The notes below the pieces were generated by a model. The model saw only the letters and a program-made list of their open reading frames with translations, was not told the origin of the DNA and made no database searches. Position numbers and translations under genes: made by a program. Shown piece after piece: positions 22,748 to 30,900 of a DNA stretch of 64,000 nucleotides (the stretch's first letter is position 1; every line of letters starts with the position of its first letter). The stretch is from Macrostomum hystrix. Lineage: Eukaryota; Platyhelminthes; Macrostomidae. The stretch is taken from NCBI GenBank assembly GCA_950097015.1, contig CATNEN010000001.1, positions 26,261,001 to 26,325,000 on the forward strand, given 5' to 3'.

Positions 22748-23299
22748 CTTCTAAGATTTTTCCTCTCAATCACAAAGCTGATAAAAACTTTAGCCAGTTA
22801 GATTAAATTAGCGATGGCTTTGAAGCAGCCAGTATGTCCGGTTGACTCTCCTCTAAGCCCTGTGGGTGACCCTTGGCCATAGACAGGTGTGCGAAGCGAG
22901 TTTCTTGAAAAGTACGTTTGTAAACTTCACAGATAGTCGCTATCTGTCATCAGCAAATAAATTCTTGTTGGACTTTGCACTTGGCAAAGCACAATACTTG
23001 CCTCCCAATTTTATATCGCTCCGTTGAGCTCTTCAGCTCGATGTGGGACCAGTTCGTGCCAGTATTTGAGCACAGATTTATGCATAATTCATTTGCGAAT
23101 GGTGCACTATTGTGCTAAGCGCCAGAAACTTCAAGCAATGCCGCCATTCCACACCCGAGTTGGCTGCTCTGCCCTTATCTTATCCGAATGCATAGCCAAT
23201 GCCGCATTCCAGATGCCGATAGAAAACCCGGTCCACGCGAAGCAGCCTCAGCTCGCACACTGAGTCTGGTCTGCCGACTGGAACACCTGAGCAGCAAAG
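22748..23299. promoter_or_regulatory. Shared intergenic region of two divergent genes
   Basis: These 552 bp separate the start codons of the minus-strand two-exon gene and the plus-strand GPCR gene. Promoters of both must lie here or in unseen 5' exons. No clear TATA box or other motif could be assigned. Confidence 0.4.
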
Positions 23300-24481
23300 A
23301 TGCTGGCCTTTCAAACTGATAATGACACCACTCAGCTCGCGGTCACGACACAACTATATCCTTTCAGCGAGTCGTGGAACACCTTCCACTGGAGCGTCTT
23401 CGTCTGGCTCTTTCCGACCCTCTGCTTCGTCGGCGGCTTCATGAATCTGCTCTGCTTCATCGCCATCCTTAAACACCGACGTCTGTTCCCCAGGGTCACT
23501 CGGCAGTTCATGCTCGTCATCAGCCTGAACGATGCCCTCATTCTGCTGGTGAAGGCTCCGACTCACTATCTGACGTACATGTCGCAGCCGTTCGTGTTTG
23601 AAGGCTGGACCTGGTTTACCAACCCGCTGTTCAGCAGTCACGCCGGCTGCATCGGCTACGTGTTCGTCACTCACTACGCTCTGTTCGGCGCGCCGTTCTT
23701 CCAGCTGGGCCTCACCGCGGACCGCCTGGTGGCTGTGGCTTCGCCCCTGCGAGCTCGCCGCATCATGACTGTGGCTAGAAGCACCGCTCTGATCGCTGTC
23801 GTGACGCTTCTGGCCCTGGTGCTGCCCACAATGCGAGCTGCCACCACCAGCTGGAACAGCAGCTCCAACGCCTGCATTGTGGGCAGCAACTCGGTGTACG
23901 ATTCCGTCTACGTGAAGCTGGAGCTGTTCTACGGCCGCGTGGCGCTCACTGCCTGCCTAGTTGCCGGCTCGCTTGTTGTCTGCGTCCTGCTTCGGAGATC
24001 CAACTTGGCTGCCGCTGCGAGCGCAGGACGGGCCGGACAAATTCCCGGCGCTCGAGCCGCCGCCGTGCGCAGATTTCGATCGCTGACTCGACTGAGCCTG
24101 CTGCTCGGCCTCTTCAATGCGGCCTTCTTGGTGTGCAACCTGCCCTGGAGTTTGGCCTCCATGCTCGAGCTCTCTGGGGCGCTGGAGCACCTGCCTCTCA
24201 GTACGAGAAATCTTGTGATTCGCCAGCTGAACACCCTCATGTACTTCCAGTGCGTGCTGAATGTCCTCGTCTACTTTGCTGGCGAGAGTTTCCGGCAGAA
24301 GTTCTTCGCAACTTTCTCGCACGACTGCAGCGGACGCAGCTGCTGCGGCAGGTGGGCCACCGCGGCAGTCGAAGCGAACGTCTTCTCGTTGAGCGGCACC
24401 ATCAGCCCGACCGCTGCCTGTGAGCGCTACCAAAGGCTCAGCCTGTCAACCTTTAGGAATGCGCGCGACTCGACAAAGTGA
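23300..24481 (+). CDS. Class A (rhodopsin-like) GPCR, orphan, single exon
   Basis: Encodes 393 residues with seven hydrophobic segments (about 34-57, 69-90, 118-144, 161-180, 210-232, 262-288, 306-327). Diagnostic residues are N49 in TM1, D78 in TM2, and the extracellular disulfide pair C117 and C192. The DRY motif reads DRL (141-143), CWxP in TM6 reads CNLP (279-282), and NPxxY in TM7 reads NVLVY (321-325). The C-terminal tail has a cysteine cluster (GRSCCGR) that might be palmitoylated, then Ser/Thr-rich sequence. It should be a plasma-membrane receptor signalling through G proteins. The overall look is of an invertebrate peptide-type orphan receptor, but the ligand cannot be told. The ATG at 23300 is used because the N-terminal tail, with an Asn-Asp-Thr glycosylation sequon, then precedes TM1 normally. 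Confidence 0.88.
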   Translation: MLAFQTDNDTTQLAVTTQLYPFSESWNTFHWSVFVWLFPTLCFVGGFMNLLCFIAILKHRRLFPRVTRQFMLVISLNDALILLVKAPTHYLTYMSQPFVFEGWTWFTNPLFSSHAGCIGYVFVTHYALFGAPFFQLGLTADRLVAVASPLRARRIMTVARSTALIAVVTLLALVLPTMRAATTSWNSSSNACIVGSNSVYDSVYVKLELFYGRVALTACLVAGSLVVCVLLRRSNLAAAASAGRAGQIPGARAAAVRRFRSLTRLSLLLGLFNAAFLVCNLPWSLASMLELSGALEHLPLSTRNLVIRQLNTLMYFQCVLNVLVYFAGESFRQKFFATFSHDCSGRSCCGRWATAAVEANVFSLSGTISPTAACERYQRLSLSTFRNARDSTK

Positions 24482-24945
24482 CACAAATCAGATGCGGCGT
24501 TTGACCCATTTGAAAACATCATTGCTTGACACCGCATGCGTACTTTCTACTTGAACAGTTACACGAGTACTAGCTAACATTTTAGGTTGAATAGTATTCG
24601 CAAACACATGAATGCATGCATGAAAATTCTCACGGATTAATTGAGAGTCTAGAGATTTGCACAGGCTGTCACAGAGGGTTACCACCGTCGTTCACACGAT
24701 AAGCAACCATAGGGAGCCCCGCACGACCTGCCAACCCAATGGCAGGGACGTCAATATCTCAGAGATGTCAGAAATGTCAGAAATACGAGTATAGGAGTAT
24801 AGGGCATATCAGCTTTCCCTTCAAATCAGTGCAGTTCTCTGCAATGCCGGCAACTAAAACACAAGTCGCGGCTGCTGTCAAAGAAAGTGTTTCATAGTCC
24901 CTTTGTCATACGTTTCCGAGAAGGTAGTGAACACCTACATAGGCT
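24482..24945. other. 3' flank of the GPCR; no gene seen
   Basis: No canonical AATAAA or other feature could be assigned with confidence. Confidence 0.4.
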
Positions 24946-24948
24946 AAT

Positions 24949-25156
24949 GGGCTGTAGCCTAGTGGTTAGAGCGTCGGACTTACGACTGGAAGGTCGGGGG
25001 TTCGAATCGCGTCTTCACAGGAACAATTTGTGTCCGTGGACACAAATGCTCAAGATACTTAACTCTGCATTGCTTCAGTTCATCCAGCTTTTAAATGGCT
25101 ACCAGCATTTGCTTAAGGTTTGGCTGTGGCGTCACCCCAGTCCATGGACTGAACTG
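24949..25156 (+). mobile_element. tRNA-derived SINE, family 1, most complete copy
   Basis: The tRNA-like head has an A box (TAGCCTAGTGGTTAGAGCG) and a B box (GGGTTCGAATCGCG) about 33 bases apart, as needed for internal Pol III transcription. A non-tRNA body follows with AACTCTGCATTGCTTCAG and ATCCAGCTT, then the palindromic end CAGTCCATGGACTG at 25138-25151. Relatives are at 744-901, 3770-3932 and, as an end fragment, near 58280. Any RT partner would have to recognise the 3' end; no LINE in this window shows that end. Confidence 0.85.
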
Positions 25157-25530
25157 ATCGCGATTATGTCACTCGCGCTAATGTCACTAGCACAAATTCA
25201 GCCTCCCTAACAAATGACTACAATGTAGAAAGTTACAGTAGTATGCGAGCAATAATTTCTGCAAGAACAAGGACTACGTAAAAGTAATACTTGGGCTATA
25301 TACATGTTTCACTATTTTACCATTGTATTACAATGCTGATCAGGATTATATTACTATTAAGTAGTATTTGATAATAAGTGTCAAAGTCTTCAACATAAAT
25401 TGTTTTTTTAGAAAAAATATTTGAGAAGAGTGTATTATTAAACTCTGCCGCATTGTTTTGCTAGAGAGCCCAATGTAGCGCTCCAAAAACAGCAGATGTG
25501 TAACCTGTGACTCGACCGATTTCAGCCCGC
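25157..25530. other. No gene seen
   Basis: AT-rich DNA between the SINE and the Crypton-like relic. No features recognised. Confidence 0.4.
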
Positions 25531-25531
25531 T

Positions 25532-26265
25532 CTAGGCCTGCGTCACGCAGAGCAGCTTTGGCAGTCCCACGGTTACGGACTGTACAACGGAATCGATGAT
25601 ATGTCGGCCGAGGTTTTGATACCACTTACCACTCTCCACGGCATCCTCGCTACGGTACCAGCTGAGAAACAGGTTCGGCTTCGTGCACGTCGCAGAACGC
25701 AGCCCTACGTACTTCTTGTACAGGCAGACGGTGCATTTCAGATGATCCACGGTGTGATAGATGCGGCCCTGCTTCAGCGGTTTGTTGTACGTCTTCAAGC
25801 CTCCCTGGCGAGTCTTGGAAACGGTCGCTTCTTTATCATGTAGGCATTCATCCCAGCCATCCACTTCAAGAGAGCACTGCTTCTGGTATTCTAGCTCATG
25901 TAGCTCTCGTCCAGCTCGAAGGCCGAAAGCTTTTCCCAATGCAAAAATGAGGGTAAACAGCAGTTATTTCGGATTCTCATCGCCGAGGACTCCTCGGTCC
26001 AAGAAAGTACCTGCTCATCGGAAAACGTGGGATTTGTCCAGTTTAGATTCCCTTCGCGCGCAGTCTGCCTCATCGCGGCTTCCAGAGCGGCCCGAGTATC
26101 AGCGAACGCAGCGTCCGTCCAAATAGAGAAGGTCCTCTTCAAGGTGTGCTGATAATAGTGCTGTATTATACTAATGATGTCCTTCAATGAGCCAGGCTTA
26201 AATTTGTCACCATTCACTTTCCTGACCTCAAATATGAAAAACGGTAGCAGATGAACCCTGTACAT
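25532..26265 (-). pseudogene. Crypton-type tyrosine-recombinase-like relic (KIAA1958/QRICH1/ZMYM group)
   Basis: Two minus-strand frames together cover one domain. The first (from 26265) has FFIFEVRKVNGDKFKPGSLK and FADTRAALEAAMRQTAREG, typical of the DUF3504/Crypton-derived domain of KIAA1958, QRICH1 and ZMYM2-4. After a frameshift near 25960-25975 the second continues LGKAFGLRAGRELHEL, KTRQGGLK and KWYQNLGRH, which match the next parts of the same domain. The C-terminal part, where the catalytic Tyr of an active recombinase would be, is not recognisable. No start codon, splice pattern or transposon ends were found, so it is read as a decayed Crypton copy or a fragment of a host gene of that family. 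Confidence 0.55.
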
Positions 26266-26395
26266 AAAGTGATATCGCTGTAGCAGTGCTAGAGACTGAT
26301 GATTGATTAGTTCATTGTACCATGACCTTTTCGCCCGGCGGGCAGAAAGTCTTGCCCGTTAATGGCCATAGATGAATTAATTCTCGGTAATTTTC

Positions 26396-26429
26396 TTGCG
26401 GGCAGTTAATAGCCATTAACCGCCCGCAA
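26396..26429. repeat. 34-bp near-perfect palindrome
   Basis: TTGCGGGC and GCCCGCAA flank an inner inverted pair, TTAAT and ATTAA. A related half-site, TTGCCCGTTAATGGCCAT, lies at 26352-26369. It could form a hairpin or cruciform. It sits between the Crypton relic and the duplicated ankyrin-gene promoter segment, and could be an end of a small DNA element. Confidence 0.6.
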
Positions 26430-26639
26430 AAAGGCATCGACCAATAGGAATGGCTTACTGAGGCTAAAATGTCTATGGCACCCCCAAGTGGTCAAACGAC
26501 GCCCTCTGATTTTCCATTTACTCCCTTAAAGCATGGGTATTAATGGTATATTGCCTTAGCCCCCCACCGAAAGTTAGGTTTGACACAATTTAACTGAAAC
26601 GTTTAAAAACTTTTCAGTTTCACAATCATGATTCATGCT

Positions 26640-26775
26640 AGATTACTTATAATTTTCACATCTGCAGCATCTGCTCCACTCTACTTCTTTGTGAGTAGCC
26701 ACAAAAGAGCACGATTTGAGACCAGTCCAAGGAGAGAAGGACTGACACCCTTTGCCATGACAACCATTTCGAGCA
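26640..26775 (+). promoter_or_regulatory. Displaced upstream promoter segment of the ankyrin-kinase gene
   Basis: This stretch aligns with 59075-59212, which lies directly upstream of the TATA box in the truncated paralogue (shared CTGCAGCAT, CTCCACTCTACT, GAGTAGCCAC, TCCAAGGAGAGA). In this copy it has been pushed 1,050 bp away from the TATA box by the P-type insertion. Confidence 0.75.
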
Positions 26776-27825
26776 CAGGGACAACTAAAACCCTCGGGAC
26801 GCGAAACGAGCCAATTCATGGCAAAAAATCTGAGGGGCTCGCTTAAAAGTATTGTTCTATGGCTTTTTCGAGTCTTCTCTGCTATCAGGCATTAACGGTT
26901 AGATTAAATAGCAAAGCGAGGCAATGTCGAGTATTTAATTTAAAGAATAGGAACCAGTGATATAGTTACAATGTATTTACAATAAAGTAACCGCCATATC
27001 AACAAAAAAACTCCAACGGCAAGAAGATAGAAGCAAATACGGAGCTCCAAGGACAAGACGACACAAACAGTCAGTAGCTCGTACATAAAGGAAACGCTGG
27101 AACTTCACCTACTGAGCATCTAACTTCCGAAGCTTTCTATCATGGGATGTCGTCGGTATTGGTGGGAGTTTTGACGAGCGTCTTACTAGTCCTTTGAAAA
27201 AAACGTTGGCTAGCGGACGGGACACACTGTCCATGCTGAACTGTGTCTTAGTTGGAAAGTAAAAGTCCTTAATAACATAAAACAGCTTCTGCACGCGAGT
27301 TGCGCACGTAGGAGAGTGCAGAATAAAACTGCTGTAGACAGGATAAGTCTAATGCTTTACGCACACGCCCATATTGTCAGTCACTCTCTAAAAGAATAAA
27401 TTTTGGGTTTCAAGTTGTTTGGACGAGACTGGCATGCAGAATTGAAGCGGAATTATGCAGCAGTAATGACAGCAAATGATCTGGTTTCTTACCTGGAGAA
27501 TATTTGGCAGCGCCTTTCTCCATCTCTCTCGCTCCTGTGGATCTCTGGGAAACGCAAATATCCGTGTTCGAACGGCTTCAGAGTTGTAATTTGACGAGCA
27601 CGGAAATGCGCTGCACTTTCTTGGCATTTCATCAAGTGAATAAAAAATGCTTCTCTTGATATAGTTCAGCTTAGCTTCACTGCTGGCCGCAGCTAAAGCA
27701 ATTTTAATTTGCTTGATAGCAGAGAAGACTCGAAAAAGCCATAGAACAATACTTTTAAGCGAGCCCCTCAGATTTCTTGCCATGAATTGGCTCGTTTCGC
27801 GTCCCGAGGGTTTTAGTAGTCCCTG
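26776..27825 (-). mobile_element. P-type DNA transposon, internally deleted, with 112-bp inverted repeats
   Basis: A 1,050-bp element has terminal inverted repeats at 26776-26887 and 27714-27825, 112 bp each with about 2 mismatches, starting CAGGGAC and ending GTCCCTG. It is flanked by an 8-bp direct repeat TTCGAGCA (26768-26775 and 27826-27833), the target-duplication length of P elements. The paralogous locus near 59205-59218 is an empty site. It contains a THAP-domain exon, the N-terminal DNA-binding part of P-type transposases, but no catalytic region, so it is non-autonomous. Confidence 0.9.
27109..27627 (-). CDS. THAP-domain-only protein encoded by the P-type element
   Basis: Exon 1 (27493-27627, 45 codons) encodes MPRKCSAFPCSS at its start, then FAFPRDP and ERW. 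This is the first half of a C2CH THAP zinc finger, with C5 and C10 as the first zinc ligands. It ends in a good GTAAGA donor at phase 0. A likely second exon (27109-27288) begins after GTGCAG and adds 59 codons to a stop, for a product of about 104 residues. The second exon is not recognisable and lacks the usual C-x2-H ligands, so the THAP fold may be incomplete. In P-type transposases THAP binds the element's ends. A truncated product could act as a repressor, as the KP protein does in Drosophila; that role is inference. The second exon is less certain. Confidence 0.55.
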
Positions 27826-27831
27826 TTCGAG

Positions 27832-27839
27832 CATAAAAG
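27832..27839 (+). promoter_or_regulatory. TATA box of the ankyrin-kinase gene
   Basis: CATAAAAG lies 76 bases before the ATG at 27915. It is kept in the truncated paralogue (59211-59218) with the following CAGTCTCCGAGCTGCAGCGG, so both TATA and start region are conserved. The P-type element's right target duplication ends inside this box. Confidence 0.7.
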
Positions 27840-27914
27840 CAGTCTCCGAGCTGCAGCGGGCCAGAGGAAGAATCGCATTGTGCTCACCTTGAGCAGTGCT
27901 CACCAATTAGTCCC

Positions 27915-30900
27915 ATGGCAGCTGGAGGCCCAAGCGATGACCAGGTGAGGGACTCAGAGCCAATCACAGTGCTCTTTCTATTGCTCAAATATTGACTGAA
28001 CATGCCCACTGACTGTTGCATTGCCGACTCTCAGCTGCAGAGACTCGCCCAGCTGACCGTCCAGGGCGACTTTGGCCAGGTGCGCCAACTGGCGACGCGA
28101 CAGCTGGTGGCAAGCACGGATGGCAGCGGAAGAACCATCTTGATGCTGGTGGCCGACGCTCCAGAGACTCCCGTGGAGGCTGAGAAGTGCGTATTGTACT
28201 TATTTGGGTTGGACGCGGATCCGGGAGCGCGTGACGGGGCGGGTGACACGGCAGCGCACGTGGCAGCCAGACGGAACCACCTGCGGCTGCTGGCGCTGCT
28301 GCCGTTCGATGCGAAGTGGCTGCAGAACGAGCGAGGCGCGACACCGCTGATGGAGGCAGCTCGGGCCGGCAGCTGGCGAACCGCGAAACACCTGCTGCAT
28401 CTGCTGAGGCAGTACAGCTATAATGAGTATGAGGAGAGAGGCAACTCGAAGAGGGATCAGCTGCTCGGCCTGCAGGACAGCGAAGGGCAAACCGCGCTCG
28501 ACCTGGCGAGGCAGGGCGGCCACTCAGAGCTGGCCAGCGACATTGAGCGGTGAGTGATCAGTTCGCTGCTGTGCCCGATTCGCAGCATTGCAGCTGGGGT
28601 GGCCTGAGCATTGGTCTCAGCCCAGCCAATCAGAGCCAGTCAGCTGAAGCCGCTGTTGTTTGCATGGCCCAATGGGATTTCATTTCGGTGCAGTCGCTTT
28701 TGCATTTCTAGTTTAGCAACTCGAGCTAACTAATAAATCGATTGGAGATCACTCAAATGGGAACCTGTCAATCTGGGAAAGCACTAGAGATGCAGGGGAG
28801 TTTTGTGCATGCAACTGAATTCCCCATGTGTTTGTGTCTCCCACGGGCAGTTACACTTCCCAATATTCTGATTGGCTGAGATTTCACTTCCCTGAACTTC
28901 GCTGAGATTCGCTGACGTGCTCAGAGAAATGCCTGCTGAATGTTCAGCTGCCTCAGTCTCAGCCCACAGCCTTCAGCTGCCTCAGTCTCAGCCCACAGCC
29001 TTCAGCTGCCTCAGTCTCAGCCCACAGCCTTCAGCTGCCTCAGTCTCAGCCCACAGCCTTCAGCTGCCTCAGTCTCAGCCCACAGCCTTCAGCTGCCTCA
29101 GTCTCAGCCCACAGCCTTCAGCTGCCTCAGTCTCAGCCCACAGCCTTCAGCTGCCTCAGTCTCAGCCCACAGCCTTCAGCTGCCTCAGTCGCCCTCACCG
29201 AAAGCCCTGACCGAATCCTCTTGTCAAATGGCGCACAGCCGAACTGCAAGCAGAGCATTTCATGCAGCAAAACGCAATCAGCAAATCTCCAATGGCCAGT
29301 GCACATATTTGTGTGTGCCACATTGGCAGCACTGAGAATTGGCATTTCTCATGCCGCAGTGCTTTCTCGACCCCAACACTTTGCTGATGCAGCGAATTTG
29401 AGGCTGAGTAAAAATGAGCTTGTCTGAAACTGCTGCCTGTTTGTGTGCGATGAGAATTTCGCATTTGATTTCTTCTGCTTTGCAGGGAGATGCGGCTGCG
29501 AGTGGATGAATATGGCAGGATCTCCGGCCTGACAGACTCGGTGAGTGGCATCTGGGGTGCCGATGTGGGTGCAGATGAGCAGCTGTGCTCAAATTCTCCA
29601 CTCGCCTTTGCAGGAGGAGGCAGAGCGAAAGCAACTGAAGAGGCTGGCCTTAGCGGGCGACTCGGCGGGGCTGCGGCGAGCGGCGACCCGCGGCAACTGC
29701 GACCTGCCGGGCAGTTGGGGTTTGACAGCGTTAATGTGGGCAGCTTGGAACATCCAGTGCGCTGACGGGGCTCTGTGGCAGCATCTGCTGCAGCTCGGGG
29801 ACCCCACCTGTGCTGATATGCTTGCTGACAGTTGCATGCACTGGGCAGTCCAGGTTGGCAATTCTGCCGCAGTCTCGCAGCTGCTCCATGCCGGAGCCTC
29901 CGCCAACCCCAGGAATTGCAGGGAATCCACGCCCCTCATTTTAGCAGCCAAGTGGGCGCCCCGCGCAACCGCCGCCGCAGTCGGTCGGGCTCTGCTGGCC
30001 GCAGGGTCGGACTGGAGCCTGAAGGACATAGATGGTGAGACTGCGCTGGACTGGGCCACAATGCTGGGAAAGAGCGAACTGGCCGAGCTGCTGCGTGGGT
30101 GAGTTGCCATGGCGACTGAGAATGTCTCTCATCTTGCATTATCGCACTGAGTGGGTGCAGGTCGCAGTGTTTCACTGATCAGAGTCAAAGTGGGTTGCAA
30201 TTTGTAGCCAAAATATTTTCTGTCCAATCAGAGTTTTGCCAGCCTCTGCCACTCAAGCAGTTTTGCAGTGCCGTAAATAATAGCATTAATATTATCAGTG
30301 GGAATAAAGCTTTCCATTTGCTGCTTTTTATAGGTGAAAATGCGCACTGCGTACCGTGCGGGCAGCTCTCTCTGCCCCCTCGTCACCTCTCTGCCCCCTC
30401 GTCACCTCTCTGCTCCCTCGTCACCTCTCTGCTCCCTCGTCACCTCTCTGCCCCCCTCGTCACCTCTCTGCCCCCCTCGTCACCTCTCTGCCCCCCTCGT
30501 CACCTCTCTGCCCCCTCGTCACCTCTCTGCCCCCTCGTCACCTCTCTGCCCCCCTCGTCACCTCTCTGCCCCCTCGTCACCTCTCTGCCCCCTCGTCACC
30601 TCTCTGCCCCCCTCGTCACCTCTCTGCCCCCCTCGTCACCTCTCTGCCCCCTCGTCACCTCTCTGCCCCCCTCGTCACCTCTCTGCCCCCTCGTCACCTC
30701 TCTGCCCCCCTCGTCACCTCTCTGCCCCCTCGTCACCTCTCTGCCCCCCTCGTCACCTCTCTGCCCCCTCGTCACCTCTCTGCCCCCCTCGTCACCTCTC
30801 TGCCCCCCTGTCCCTTTAACCGCAGTTTCGCACAGGGCAGACAGGATGCTGAAATTTCAGTGTCTAACGCATGCAGCACAGCAGGGGTCCACTGTTCTCA

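Noticed and set aside
24949-25020. True tRNA gene
   Set aside because: Same reason: the tRNA-like head is joined to a SINE body and no acceptor-stem partner is present.
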